Notes: generated from the letters alone by a model not told the origin. Shown: positions 17,570-27,383, counted from the stretch's first letter. The stretch is DNA of 64,000 nucleotides from a marine gamma proteobacterium HTCC2143 (GCA_000169075.1 AAVT01000001.1:372001-436000), one strand, 5' to 3'. Made by a program: numbers and translations.

Positions 17570-18478
17570 ATGGATCAATTAAGAGCGCTCCGCTACTTTA
17601 GTAAAGTAGCGGAGACAGGAAGTTTTACCATTGCAGCAAACACCTTTTCGGTACCAGCTTCTTCCATATCGCGACGCATTGCTGATCTGGAAAAGAACCT
17701 CGGCGCGACACTACTAAAACGCAGCACTCGCTCTGTTCATCTTACTGAAATTGGCCAACAGTATTTCGCGCAAGTTAAAAGCATTTTGACTCAGTTAGAG
17801 CAGAGCGATGAGACCGTGCGCAGCTATCAGGCCAAACCCGAGGGACGGCTGCATATTAGCACTTTGGTGGGATTTGGTGAGCGGCTGGTTTTGCCGCTGC
17901 TGGACGAATTCAAGCTACTACATCCGCAGATCGTTCTTGATGTCAGCCTTAGTGACGAACTGCAATCGTTAGAACGCGATGAAGTTGATATAGCTATACG
18001 TGGAGGCTATGCCCCAAACGAACGTGTGCAAGCGATCAGACTGATGGACAATGAATTCATCCCAGTAGCTTCGCGCAGATATTTAGACCGCAGAGGAACA
18101 CCGCGCAACGCATTTGAACTTAGGCAGCACGATGGCTTGTTTTATCGCACTCCCCACGGCCCGACAACCTGGCTCTGTAACACAGACGGACAGTGGCATG
18201 ACGTTTCTGGAACCGCGGTAGCCATATCAAATAACGGTAAATGGTTGGGCGAACAAACGATTGCAGGATTGGGTATTATGATGGCACCGCGCTGGTCGAT
18301 AAATGAACATATCAAGAGTGGAGAACTGCAAGAGCTAACATTTAACCCTGCGCTAAGTGTCAGTCAAAACCCCAATCTCGCAATTTATTTGTTGTATCAA
18401 AAACAGCGCTATCTTGTGCCGAAAGTTATGGCTGCCGTCGAATTTTTAGTAGCGCGATTGAAGCAAAACTCTGCTTAG
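17570..18478 (+). CDS. LysR-family transcriptional regulator
   Basis: A 302-residue regulator. The N-terminal winged helix is at residues 1-60 (MDQLRALRYFSKVAETGSFTIAANTF, SSISRRIADLEKNLGATLLKRSTRSVHLTEIG) and the LysR substrate-binding domain at about 88-300 (GRLHISTLVGFGERLVLPLLDEF, DIAIRGG). It resembles the DsdC/CrgA-like subgroup in which Arg-Ser-Thr-Arg-Ser-Val-X-Leu-Thr-Glu is typical. The ATG at 17570 matches the family start; the ATG at 17543 adds nine residues. It is convergent with the exported-type oxidoreductase gene, with a terminator between. Confidence 0.92.
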   Translation: MDQLRALRYFSKVAETGSFTIAANTFSVPASSISRRIADLEKNLGATLLKRSTRSVHLTEIGQQYFAQVKSILTQLEQSDETVRSYQAKPEGRLHISTLVGFGERLVLPLLDEFKLLHPQIVLDVSLSDELQSLERDEVDIAIRGGYAPNERVQAIRLMDNEFIPVASRRYLDRRGTPRNAFELRQHDGLFYRTPHGPTTWLCNTDGQWHDVSGTAVAISNNGKWLGEQTIAGLGIMMAPRWSINEHIKSGELQELTFNPALSVSQNPNLAIYLLYQKQRYLVPKVMAAVEFLVARLKQNSA

Positions 18479-18480
18479 AT

Positions 18481-18524
18481 AGAGCGCAAGGGATTGTTAT
18501 AGCAACAAATCCCATGGCTCTTTT
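18481..18524 (+). terminator. rho-independent terminator after the LysR gene
   Basis: Nested arms AGAGC/GCTCT and GGGATT/AATCCC form a hairpin from 18481 to 18521, followed by a short T run. It lies 3 nt after the LysR stop and 10 nt before the end of the convergent gene, so it may serve both. Confidence 0.6.
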
Positions 18525-18533
18525 AACGCCTTG

Positions 18534-19619
18534 CTATTGCTTGCTTGGAACAATAAGAACCTTACCATTTCTGCCGCGCTGCGCTGCACGGGTAACGGCT
18601 TGTTTAATTTCAGCAATGCTAAACCGTGAGTCAACATTGGCTTTTAACGCGCCGCCTGCTATTAAAGGAATGATTTGCCCAAAGGCGCCCTGCCGCTCTT
18701 CCATTGACGCAGTCTGAAACCATTTAGTTAGCCAAAATCCGCGTATACGAATGTCTTTACCAATAGCTATACTTGGGTTAAACGTTGGCAATTGTCCTGA
18801 CAACAGACCGTAGGCCACCAGTGTACCGCCTTCTCCAAGACTTTCAGAAAGTCGTGTAAAGGTTTCACCGCCAACAGCATCAATTGCCAGAACAACGTTG
18901 GCATTATTGGTTGCACTAGCGATTTGCTTCGCAAGATCAGGACCATCTATCAGCACAACATCAGCACCTTTAGCCATCAAGTCTTCGGCTAGTCCTTCAC
19001 GACGAACAACATTGACTGTTTTTATACCCCGTTGTTTTGCCAACTGGATAAGGTAGCCACCAACTGCTGAATTTGATGCGCTCTGTACAATCCAGTCGCC
19101 CTCCTTGAGATCAACGTAGGAATTCAACATAAGTAGTGCTGACAGCGGGTTAATTGTACTCATAGACAGTTGTTCGATAACCGCCATACTGAGATTACCG
19201 AGGTCAGGAAGAGGAATAACAGCGGCTGCGGGAACCACTAGCTCTTCGCTCCAGGTTCCTACGCCTGCGAGTAAGACCAATTGACCTGCACTCAAATGTG
19301 CCACTGATGAGGATGTTTCAGCCACCCGGCCGACACCTTCGCTGCCCGGAGTTGAGGGCAATGCTGGCAGAGTAAGATATTTTCCTGCAATTTGCAGGGT
19401 GTTAGATGGATGAATCGGCGCCGCTAATACATCCACTCTAATCTCGCCATCTTTTAAGCTCCGCGATACACCTTCTTTGACTTCCAGCACCGTTGCCGGG
19501 TCACCGATTTGATTGAGTTCGACATATTTAAAGGTGGAGCCTACCTCGTTGCCCGCGAGAACAAACGGTGCAGCGCTAATTAGTAGCGCGACAGCTGAAG
19601 CGATCGAGAATTTTTTCAT
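18534..19619 (-). CDS. medium-chain dehydrogenase/reductase (2-enoyl thioester reductase-like) with a signal peptide
   Basis: NAD(P)H-dependent reductase of the MDR superfamily. From residue about 30 it resembles ETR1/MECR-like enoyl reductases (IHPSNTLQIAGKYLTLPALPSTPGSEGVGRV, DWIVQSASNSAVGGYLIQLAKQRG). No structural or catalytic zinc cysteines are visible. The chosen ATG at 19619 begins MKKFSIASAVALLISAAPFVLAG, a clean Sec signal peptide with an ALA-like cut site, which is odd for a nucleotide-dependent enzyme. The extended frame to 19670 has no better start. 361 residues. It is convergent with the LysR gene. A second MDR with a signal peptide is at 47435-48535. Confidence 0.85.
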   Translation of the reverse strand: MKKFSIASAVALLISAAPFVLAGNEVGSTFKYVELNQIGDPATVLEVKEGVSRSLKDGEIRVDVLAAPIHPSNTLQIAGKYLTLPALPSTPGSEGVGRVAETSSSVAHLSAGQLVLLAGVGTWSEELVVPAAAVIPLPDLGNLSMAVIEQLSMSTINPLSALLMLNSYVDLKEGDWIVQSASNSAVGGYLIQLAKQRGIKTVNVVRREGLAEDLMAKGADVVLIDGPDLAKQIASATNNANVVLAIDAVGGETFTRLSESLGEGGTLVAYGLLSGQLPTFNPSIAIGKDIRIRGFWLTKWFQTASMEERQGAFGQIIPLIAGGALKANVDSRFSIAEIKQAVTRAAQRGRNGKVLIVPSKQ

Positions 19620-19778
19620 AGTGTAATGCCTATTTTGCTGAGTTTGATGTTTATACATTAAGCCGACCAACTCGCCGGCTTTCTAATGACTTACTGAACC
19701 GTGCATTGATGAAAACTATTCGTGGCATTTTATACTGCCACGCTAATCGTACATAGCGTCGATTCCCTGATTTCTAAA

Positions 19779-21101
19779 TTACAGTAAAGATTTATCTTCT
19801 CCTTCAAACCAACGACCCAGATAAACACCCACTATCGCCCACAGTGCTGCAATGCCAGCTCCCACGAGAGCAACGGCCGCTAAACCTAGACCCAAACCCT
19901 GCGTTAACCCAGTAAATAACCATGCCATCAACATATCACCACCGCGATAAGCAACGATATCGATAACCGGCTTTGCCTTGAAGCGAGTTTCGCGGTCCAC
20001 TCGGGTAAAGAGCATTTCACGGGCAGGTCTGGTAACCGCGTAGTTGCCAGCCCGTCGTAATATCTGCAAGCCAACAACAACCGCCATTAACGGTGAAACG
20101 GCGATCACAATCAAACCTGCGCAAATAAGCACTGGAATCAAAGCCATTGTTACGGGCATGCCAAATTTACTGACGATACGACCGGTCGCAAAGAGCCCTG
20201 TTGCAATCGATAAAGTGTTAACTGCCAGATCCATCTGTGCCCAAACGGCGGTTCGCTCGGCCCGAGTCAGATCGGCCAGTAAGTTTTTTAACTCGAAGTA
20301 CACGAAAGAACTGATGCCAGTATAGAGAAAAATAAATAAACCAATCGCTAACAAATAAGGATTTGAAAAAAACATTCTGAAACCAGCAAAGGGGTTTCCG
20401 CCAATAGCCGTTTTCGAATTACCGGTGTTTAAATCCACATTGTGTAGCTCGGAGGATTTCAGCGATTGTAAATAAAAAATGATCGGAATTGGTAGCAACA
20501 GCATAACACTGGCAATAAGCATCAAATTATCTGTGCCTAGGGACTCTGAAAAAAACGACGGAATAGAAGGGCCAATCAGTCCACCGACACTAGCACCAGC
20601 GGCGATGATGCTAAAAAGCCTGCCTGCCTGTTCTTTACTGAACAGGTCAGACATAAAGCTCCAAAAGACTGAAATGTGAAAAAGGCTGAACACACTGACC
20701 CAAACGTAAAATGATTTATCTATCAACGTGCGATCACCCGAAGATGAAACCGCAGCATAAAAAACAACAAACGTCAGAGCAAAAATTCCATACATTGCCG
20801 GCACAAGAAGCTGAAAACGAAATCGTGACACGGCAATGCCATAAACGGCAACTACTGCCGTACTGATGAAAAAATTAAGCGTCCAAAGCCAGCTGACTTC
20901 AGCATCGGACCAGTCACTTGCCATGGCGTCACGAACAGGACGTAAGATGTAATAAGCCGACATTAAAATGACCACGAACAGAAAGGCACTGAAAGTAGCC
21001 TTCACCTCGTTTGCTTCTATTTTTGATGCCTTTTTGAAAAACTGACTAACAGGGTTATTACTGATCTTCGGCACAGAACGTTCCTTTGTTGAGTCTGCCA
21101 A
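19779..21101 (-). CDS. NTT/TLC-like (ATP:ADP antiporter family) or MFS membrane transporter
   Basis: A 440-residue inner-membrane protein with about 11-12 hydrophobic segments. The sequence features FLFVVILMSAYYILRPVRDAMA, LFSIIAAGASVGGLIGPSIPSF and YAVTRPAREMLFTRV resemble the nucleotide transporter (TLC/NTT) branch of the MFS, also present in free-living bacteria where the substrate is unknown. It starts at a TTG (21101) with GAGG eight bases upstream. No partner genes nearby. A generic MFS transporter is the alternative; family assignment is by eye. Confidence 0.75.
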   Translation of the reverse strand: MADSTKERSVPKISNNPVSQFFKKASKIEANEVKATFSAFLFVVILMSAYYILRPVRDAMASDWSDAEVSWLWTLNFFISTAVVAVYGIAVSRFRFQLLVPAMYGIFALTFVVFYAAVSSSGDRTLIDKSFYVWVSVFSLFHISVFWSFMSDLFSKEQAGRLFSIIAAGASVGGLIGPSIPSFFSESLGTDNLMLIASVMLLLPIPIIFYLQSLKSSELHNVDLNTGNSKTAIGGNPFAGFRMFFSNPYLLAIGLFIFLYTGISSFVYFELKNLLADLTRAERTAVWAQMDLAVNTLSIATGLFATGRIVSKFGMPVTMALIPVLICAGLIVIAVSPLMAVVVGLQILRRAGNYAVTRPAREMLFTRVDRETRFKAKPVIDIVAYRGGDMLMAWLFTGLTQGLGLGLAAVALVGAGIAALWAIVGVYLGRWFEGEDKSLL

Positions 21102-21598
21102 TTAGACGGCCTCGGCTATACTGGATTTTATGATCAAGCGGTAAATACAGCCGACAACGCCGGCGCATTATCGCTATCTTTCATTCCGGTATATATAGGC
21201 GTTAAGGCATTAGATTATTGCTATAATGACAAATATAGAAGCCCCGAGACCGCAAAAACTAAGATTCAAGTCCGAAATGACTCGAACATTGATTGAGCCA
21301 TGACCTGCTTGCCGTCATCACTGACACGATCGATGCCGGAGTCGTTGTGAATATAAGCCTTGCCCATGAGACTACGGCCAATAGCAAATTTTTCGATTTC
21401 TGAGATAATATTACTCGAATAGCCAGCCACTATTTAGAGTATGATTCTCGTCATATCATGGCGTGCATTTTAGCTATAAGCCCGCATTATTGGGGTGAGC
21501 TACCCCCTCTACTCTTAACAAGACGAAAATCTAGGTGTAGCGATAGCGCCGTGGAAACGGTATAACGGTAATGAATACATCCTAGGATCCAATATCAG
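21102..21598. other. 497-nt divergent gap; one 54-codon unassigned frame
   Basis: A minus-strand frame at 21266-21430 (GTG start, no ribosome site) translates to a reasonable-looking peptide (AIGRSLMGKAYIHNDSGIDRVSDDG) that could be a gene remnant. Otherwise nothing recognised. Confidence 0.3.
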
Positions 21599-22732
21599 AT
21601 GGCAATAAAAGCTGAACCGACCTTTTCACTAAAAGATCAGCTATTTAATGCCACATCTCTCAGTAAGCTTTCAGATGCGCTTGACCAAACAAGGCTTCGC
21701 TACCAACGCAAAAAATTCGAGAAAGAAATTCTGGACGCGTTTCCAAACCTGGAGTTAAAAGCGCGCATCGACTGGATGGTCACTGTGCTGGCGGGCTATC
21801 TACCCGATGAATTCGAAGCTGCGATAGAAATACTGGAAAATGCACTACCGTCTCCCCTCGACCCAAAAAAAACCGACGATGATTTCGGCGAATTTATCTG
21901 GGCAGTCCCCGGTGAATATGTCGCACGATTTGGCTGCACTGATTTGCACCTCGAGAGCTCGCTCGATTTTTTACGCAAAAGCACCATGAGATTTACCGCA
22001 GAAAACTCTATCAGACCCTTTCTGCGGAGATACCCCGAAGAGACCATGAGGTTTATTCGTCGTTGCGCAATGGACAACAACTACCATGTGCGCAGGTTAG
22101 CCTCCGAGGGTATACGCCCGTTCCTACCATGGGCTGTGCGTGCAAACGTGGAACCGAAGCAAATTTTTGAAGTACTGGAAATACTCAAACATGACAACAC
22201 ACGGTATGTCACTCGATCTGTTGCCAATACCCTCAATGATCTATCAAAAACTGATCCACAGAAAGTTATCCAGACGCTAACAGATTGGCAAAAACAGCCT
22301 TCAGATGAAATGACTTGGGTGATCAAACATGCACTTCGCACGCTCATCAAGCAGGATCACGGCGGTGCGCTGTCATTGCTGGGTTATCCGACTGACCCTC
22401 AGTTCGAATTATCCGCGGTCAACGCATCAACCCTGATTTTCGTTGGTGAACATCTAAGTTACCAATGTACTATTAAGTCCAGCGTTAGTCAGCGCCTTCG
22501 AATTGCGCTTCGCGTTTATTATCTGAAGGCCAATGGCAGTCACTCAGCCAAAGTTTTTTCAGTGAAAGACACCAACACCTCAGCCGGGGAAACAATTAAG
22601 ATTAACAAAACAGTTTCCTTTAGAGCCATCACCACCAGAGCGATGTACCCGGGGCAGCATGAGGTAGAAATTGTAGTGAACGGCATTGCCCGCAGTAAGA
22701 GATCATTTCAGTTGTGTCAGCCGTCTCAATGA
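21599..22732 (+). CDS. DNA alkylation repair protein, AlkC/AlkD-like HEAT-repeat glycosylase
   Basis: A 377-residue protein. Residues about 35-265 form HEAT-like helical repeats (HVRRLASEGIRPFLPWAV, NTRYVTRSVANTLNDLSKTDPQKVIQTLTDWQ, HALRTLIKQDHGGALSLLGY), matching the AlkC branch of the AlkC/AlkD superfamily that removes alkylated bases. Residues about 275-375 are a beta-rich domain (YQCTIKSSVSQRLRIALRVYYLKANG, YPGQHEVEIVVNG), probably the Ig-like C-terminal domain found in AlkC. The ATG at 21599 follows an AGGAT. No regulator or repair gene lies next to it. Confidence 0.85.
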   Translation: MAIKAEPTFSLKDQLFNATSLSKLSDALDQTRLRYQRKKFEKEILDAFPNLELKARIDWMVTVLAGYLPDEFEAAIEILENALPSPLDPKKTDDDFGEFIWAVPGEYVARFGCTDLHLESSLDFLRKSTMRFTAENSIRPFLRRYPEETMRFIRRCAMDNNYHVRRLASEGIRPFLPWAVRANVEPKQIFEVLEILKHDNTRYVTRSVANTLNDLSKTDPQKVIQTLTDWQKQPSDEMTWVIKHALRTLIKQDHGGALSLLGYPTDPQFELSAVNASTLIFVGEHLSYQCTIKSSVSQRLRIALRVYYLKANGSHSAKVFSVKDTNTSAGETIKINKTVSFRAITTRAMYPGQHEVEIVVNGIARSKRSFQLCQPSQ

Positions 22733-22937
22733 TTCGAGGATACAAACTCGTCCAAGTGATTATCGAAGCGGAGCTAAGAGTAGCCGACAATCACCAAGCT
22801 TCCATGTTTGGGCTGATATTTCCCAGCTGCGCTCGGGCGTGGCCGAAAGAGTAACGTCACTACTCACGGTGTAGATCGGGGAATTATATTAGACCCTAGT
22901 AATAACAGAAGTCGGTATATCAGCGCGCCTGCAACGG

Positions 22938-23272
22938 CTAGCCGTTGTAATATTTTTCTTTAAACCACTGTTTCTGCGAACTTACAGGACTCTCCTCATT
23001 ATTACTAACCGTCACGGTCGGATCACTAGCTGCGTCCATGGCCTGCCACTGGAATAGGATGACCAATTGCCGCCACCCGCTTTGCAGGAAAACAGCATTG
23101 TGTTTACCACGTCCGAACTGATCAATATTTTGCATTTCTTTTGGCAGGCAACGAGTGCCAAATAAAGCATCCCAAATAATCAAGTTATTAACGTAATTAC
23201 TGTTGCTGTGGCGAATAGTGGAAGAGTGATGCCAACGATGAAACTCAACAGAAGTGACTGATGCAAAAACAC
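22938..23272 (-). pseudogene. 3' fragment of a sterol desaturase / fatty acid hydroxylase superfamily gene
   Basis: About 110 codons carry the C-terminal signature of the di-iron hydroxylase family: FHRWHHSSTIRHSNSNYVNNLIIWDALFGT. The histidine box HRWHH remains, but the N-terminal membrane segments and first His boxes are missing. Homology starts right next to the stop codon of the enolase-superfamily gene (23273-23275), so the upstream half was lost by a deletion or rearrangement at this junction. The stop is at 22938. Without the first two His clusters it cannot be active. Confidence 0.75.
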
Positions 23273-24364
23273 TCAAATTGCGTAACGCTTGACCGCGACT
23301 TCGTCCCAACTAATACCATTACCGGGCCGATCAGGGACGATGATATTGCCGTCTTTGATATCGAATGGCTCAGCGATCAGCGGCAAGCCCCAGTCGCGAG
23401 ATTCAATCCAATCAGCCGATTCACTAGCCCGCATCAAGTGTGCAGATACTTCCGGGTAGAGATGGCTCGATAGCGGCAGACCGGCGGCGCCGGCGATTGA
23501 TGCCGAGCGCATCCAGCCCGTTACACCACCAATACGCATCAGGTCAGGCATATAGAGGTCGGCCGCACGCGCTACCACAGCTTTGTAGAACTCGCGCGGC
23601 CCATAAATATTCTCGCCAATCTGGATGGGCGTTTTAATTTCGCGCGTTATCTGGGCACAAGCTTCGAGATTATCATAGACGATAGGCTCTTCGAACCAAT
23701 ACAGTCCCTGGTCATCTAATGCATGCAGCCGCAACAGCGCTTCGCCGAACGCCATGCCTTGATTGAAATCTGACATGATGTGAACATCATCACCGACCGC
23801 TTCGCGCACGTTAGCAATAGCCTTGACGTCATCTTTTATCGATGTGCGGCCAAGCCGCATTTTAATTGCACTGTAATTGCCCTCGCTGACTAATGCGGCG
23901 GCTTCATCGCCGAGCTCCTCCAGTGGTTTCAGCCAAAGCCCATTGCTGTTGTATGCACGCACCGGACCGGGACTTCCTCCCAGTAGCGTGGCAAGTGGCA
24001 TATTTGCGGCTTTGGACAGTGCATCCCAAATCGCCATATCGATGCCCGACAGCGCAATCAACGTTATTCCCTCACGACCAACGAGGTGAAGTGAGCGCAT
24101 GCTCTCTCCATAAACATCAAGCGGAGCCAATGGCTTCCCCTTGAACATGTCAGCGATGTCCTCGATCGAATGCACAATGGCGGGAATGGACCTCAATCTG
24201 TAAGGCTCAAGATAACTGCGACCAATAATACCTTCCTTAGTATAGATATCGATAAGGATAAGCGGCCAGTCTTCAAGCTGGCCTATCTTGGCGATAAGCG
24301 GTCGATTGAGCGGTACCGATACGACTCGAACCTGTATACTTTCTAGCGTCAGTTGTTGCGTCAC
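23273..24364 (-). CDS. mandelate racemase / muconate lactonizing enzyme family protein (enolase superfamily)
   Basis: A 363-residue enzyme that abstracts a proton next to a carboxylate. The capping domain is at about 5-125, the barrel follows. The mandelate racemase subgroup residues are visible: the KMR motif in AIKMRLGR, metal ligands D in MSDFNQG, E in WFEEP, E in IGENIY, and the His base in SSHLYPEVSAHLM. The starting ATG is at 24364. It precedes a broken hydroxylase fragment and is divergent from the VOC gene. Substrate is unknown; a hydroxy- or sugar-acid is usual, and mandelate racemase-like activity is possible in this catabolic region. Confidence 0.9.
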   Translation of the reverse strand: MTQQLTLESIQVRVVSVPLNRPLIAKIGQLEDWPLILIDIYTKEGIIGRSYLEPYRLRSIPAIVHSIEDIADMFKGKPLAPLDVYGESMRSLHLVGREGITLIALSGIDMAIWDALSKAANMPLATLLGGSPGPVRAYNSNGLWLKPLEELGDEAAALVSEGNYSAIKMRLGRTSIKDDVKAIANVREAVGDDVHIMSDFNQGMAFGEALLRLHALDDQGLYWFEEPIVYDNLEACAQITREIKTPIQIGENIYGPREFYKAVVARAADLYMPDLMRIGGVTGWMRSASIAGAAGLPLSSHLYPEVSAHLMRASESADWIESRDWGLPLIAEPFDIKDGNIIVPDRPGNGISWDEVAVKRYAI

Positions 24365-24613
24365 TACGAGTGTACTCCCTTGCTTATTATCCTGAAAAAA
24401 ACTTCATACCTGATTGTCCAAACAACCCGGCAATCGGGCAGGCATTCGAACGTGCTAATCATCCAGTTTCCAGCAACTCGCACGGCTTTATAATAGTCGC
24501 ACCTGCTGGGCTCCGAAATATCTCGAAATATAGCAATAGCAGCCAACCACTATTGTAACATTGATCAATAACGATTAGTCTGCTTTTCATGCGTAGCAAA
24601 AGGAATACAGGCA

Positions 24614-25570
24614 ATGACAAATTCTACCGAACACTCAGTTGAAACAAGCCCTTCAGGTATTAAAGGCATTCATCATATTGGAATATCAGTGTCCAACTTG
24701 ACTGAGTCCCTTGCTTTTTTTGAAGGGGCGACAACGCTTGTATGCCATAGTCGTGAAGGATTCAGTGGTACGGGTTTGGCAGTAGCAGCACCCGAAGAAG
24801 TCGCCATATTAAAAGGGCCAAACGGCTATATCGAACTTATGCAGTTTAGCTCAACCACACACGGCGATGCCCAAGCAATACCTGTTGAGGGGCCAGGAAT
24901 TACCCATATGTGCGTTCAGTCTCCTGCTGACCTTGGCATGTACAACTTATTCAAAAATCAACAGGCCAAGGCGGTGACTAGAGGCACTGGGCCGGTCGAT
25001 CTAGGCGGCTACGGCGTGCACTATGCTTATCTGAGAAACGCAGATCAAACTATGTTCGAAGTCGAGGAAATCGATAAACCCCAGTTCGATGGGCCCGTTT
25101 GGGTTGCACATATTGCATTGGTTAGCCACGACATTGATCGACTTGTCGATTTTTATTCTCGCATGCTTGGAATAGCGCCCTATCGCCGGGCCGATAAAGT
25201 TGCGGGGCCCAGAATCGAAGAAGTGACTAACCTTGATAAGGCTAAGATTCGTGCAGCTTGGTTCAATGTTGGAAACATGGTTCTTGAACTTTGGGAATAT
25301 GTCAGCCCTGCCACTCCTGATACTGGAGCTGCTCGACCCTTTGAAAAACTCGGCTACAACAAATATACCTTTGAAGTCACAAATCTTGAAAGCGAAGTCA
25401 TTCGGCTAACAGCGCTGGGTATCAATTTTACCGGACCTGTGTTGAAAACACCCGCCGGACGAGAGGCCTATGCAACTGACCCAGACGGTAATTGTTTTAG
25501 TGTATTACAACTGGATAAAGACTCCCTCTCGATTGACCATTTGAGTAACATTAGCTGGGAAACGGCCTAG
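24614..25570 (+). CDS. VOC (glyoxalase/bleomycin resistance/dioxygenase) family protein, two domains
   Basis: A 318-residue protein with two vicinal-oxygen-chelate modules: residues about 18-155 (GIKGIHHIGISVSNLTESLAFFEGATTL, ending in MFEVEEID) and about 165-310 (VWVAHIALVSHDIDRLVDFYSRMLGI, ending in ATDPDGNCFSVLQLD). His and Glu metal ligands occur in HHIG and VEEI, and in AHIAL. Extradiol dioxygenase, glyoxalase or epimerase are possible. It is divergent from the enolase-superfamily enzyme and convergent with a hydrolase. The ATG at 24614 follows AAAAGGAATACAGGC. Confidence 0.85.
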   Translation: MTNSTEHSVETSPSGIKGIHHIGISVSNLTESLAFFEGATTLVCHSREGFSGTGLAVAAPEEVAILKGPNGYIELMQFSSTTHGDAQAIPVEGPGITHMCVQSPADLGMYNLFKNQQAKAVTRGTGPVDLGGYGVHYAYLRNADQTMFEVEEIDKPQFDGPVWVAHIALVSHDIDRLVDFYSRMLGIAPYRRADKVAGPRIEEVTNLDKAKIRAAWFNVGNMVLELWEYVSPATPDTGAARPFEKLGYNKYTFEVTNLESEVIRLTALGINFTGPVLKTPAGREAYATDPDGNCFSVLQLDKDSLSIDHLSNISWETA

Positions 25571-25600
25571 GGAATAGTTAACTATTTTCCGCTGGGCTCG

Positions 25601-26500
25601 TTACGGTGACGGCTTATTTGCCAGAAATCTATGCAATGCTCGATTAACCTCATCCGGTTTCTCTAACATGGGTGAATGTCCTGTATCTGGCAGGCGGAGC
25701 ACTTCCAACTGCTCAACATAGCGCGGCAGATCGTCGATAAATTCAGCGACGAAGGTCTGATCGGAATTCCCCCAGATAAGTAGCGCAGGCACAGAAATTC
25801 GCGTATTTCGATTAGGCCAAAGGTCATCATCAGTAATTTCCTCCACCGGTGGAATATTAGCCCTGTACCAGTTGATGCCTGCATCCACAGAACCTCTTGT
25901 GCCAAGCCCCTGCCTGAAACACCGCTCTGATGTTTCAGTGAAGTGATCTAGGTGGCGCAGCGAGTTACAGATATTGTCACACACCTGTTGGTTATTATCC
26001 TGGGTCATAGCATCATGCATCGCACCCTCGCGCATTTTATACATGTAGCTTGATCGTTTGCGCTGTTCATTATTGTTTTTTAAAAGATCAAGGAGTTGAT
26101 TAAAGGGCGGGGCAGATAGCACCACCAATTTTTTCAGGCGTTCGGGATAATAGGCTGCGTAGGCCCAAGACAGAGCACCTCCCCAATCATGTCCGACAAG
26201 ATAAAATGGTTCTTCGCTAGTAATGTGACGAGCAAGTTGATCTAGCTGCAACGCCAGTCTTTCAATCTTATAGTGGCTTAAATCATCTGGACGAGAGGAG
26301 AGATTGGCACCGAGACCGTCAACAGCGACGACGTGGTATTCTCGGGAAAAAGCCTCCATTTGCAGATGAAAAGAATACCAGAATGACGGGAAGCCATGGT
26401 AAAAAATGATGGTTGGTGCTGTTCCAACAGGCCTTCCACCTTCGACGTAATGAAGTTTTATATCATCGAGTTCAAAATAGCGATCAAGAAACAGGGCCAT
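25601..26500 (-). CDS. alpha/beta hydrolase, epoxide hydrolase/dehalogenase-like
   Basis: A 299-residue alpha/beta hydrolase. Motifs are HGFPSFWYSFHLQ, the nucleophile motif VGHDWGGALSWAYA (Asp), a cap region (about 140-215), and the acid region WGNSDQTFV with the catalytic His in TGHSPMLEKPDEV. It shares the HDWG nucleophile with the protein at 7213-8160. No signal peptide. It ends 30 nt from the convergent VOC gene and is 73 nt downstream of the SDR gene on the same strand, with which it may be co-transcribed. Confidence 0.88.
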   Translation of the reverse strand: MALFLDRYFELDDIKLHYVEGGRPVGTAPTIIFYHGFPSFWYSFHLQMEAFSREYHVVAVDGLGANLSSRPDDLSHYKIERLALQLDQLARHITSEEPFYLVGHDWGGALSWAYAAYYPERLKKLVVLSAPPFNQLLDLLKNNNEQRKRSSYMYKMREGAMHDAMTQDNNQQVCDNICNSLRHLDHFTETSERCFRQGLGTRGSVDAGINWYRANIPPVEEITDDDLWPNRNTRISVPALLIWGNSDQTFVAEFIDDLPRYVEQLEVLRLPDTGHSPMLEKPDEVNRALHRFLANKPSP

Positions 26501-26573
26501 CAGACTTCCTTATCTCATATCCAAAAAACAAGTTAAACATTATGACTATGAACATAGCGAGCAATCTTTAAAC

Positions 26574-27383
26574 CTAACTCGGTTTTTGAGCAGCAATCGA
26601 GTCGTCCCTTAACTTTTCAGGTGAGGCAGATTTGGCACGCTCACGGTCTACCAGTTCAGGCGGCACATACCAGTGAAGCGTATCACTGTGATAGGCATCC
26701 CATACACACTGCGCCACAACTTCAGGGCCTAATGTGCGGCCGGCATCGGTGCGATTGGCATTTAGCTTAGGCATATTCGTGACCTTCCGCTCCTGTCCTT
26801 CTACGTAAGATTTGCCCTGCCACAGTGCCGTATCGATAATTCCAGGCGAGACATCAGCGGCGCGGGAACCGAAAGTTGCAAACTCAACGCTGAGCGCTTC
26901 AGTTAGTCCTTTGACCGCGTATTTAGTCGCCGCATAGGTGGCCATTCCAGCGGTGCCGAAGGTGGCCGCAGAGGAGGACATACTAAAACATAATGAGTTG
27001 TCAGTCCCTTTTAGCAATGGAATCGCAGCATGTATGCCGTTTAAGACCCCGATGAGGTTGACATTAACCGTCGCGATCACTTTATCAAAAGGAATGCTGT
27101 CGAGACGGCCACCGATGGCAATACCGGCATTGTTGAAAATGATATCCAATCGGCCCCCTGTCAGCTCGCTAAAGTTATCCATAGCTACATCGAATGCGGT
27201 CTTATCAGTAACGTCCAGCACGCCGGTGATAATATTTGATTCCAGCTCAAGCTTCAGTTCGCTCAGCTTTGCCTCATCCATATCGTAACCGCCAATAAAC
27301 CAGCCTTTCTGGTGAAATAAGATCGCGGTAGCCCGGCCGATTCCACTAGCAGCTCCGGTAATAAATATTGTTCTTTGTTCCAT
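26574..27383 (-). CDS. short-chain dehydrogenase/reductase (SDR)
   Basis: NAD(P)-dependent oxidoreductase of 269 residues, classical SDR fold. Motifs are TGAASGIG (nucleotide binding), NNAG, the catalytic serine region SMSSSAA, and YAATKYAVKGL with Tyr and Lys. The acidic residue after strand 2 (GGYDMDEAKL) favours NAD(H). The C-terminal extension includes YVPPELVDRERAK. It is upstream of the alpha/beta hydrolase on the same strand. Substrate unknown; alcohol or hydroxyacyl compounds fit the catabolic neighbourhood. Confidence 0.9.
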   Translation of the reverse strand: MEQRTIFITGAASGIGRATAILFHQKGWFIGGYDMDEAKLSELKLELESNIITGVLDVTDKTAFDVAMDNFSELTGGRLDIIFNNAGIAIGGRLDSIPFDKVIATVNVNLIGVLNGIHAAIPLLKGTDNSLCFSMSSSAATFGTAGMATYAATKYAVKGLTEALSVEFATFGSRAADVSPGIIDTALWQGKSYVEGQERKVTNMPKLNANRTDAGRTLGPEVVAQCVWDAYHSDTLHWYVPPELVDRERAKSASPEKLRDDSIAAQKPS

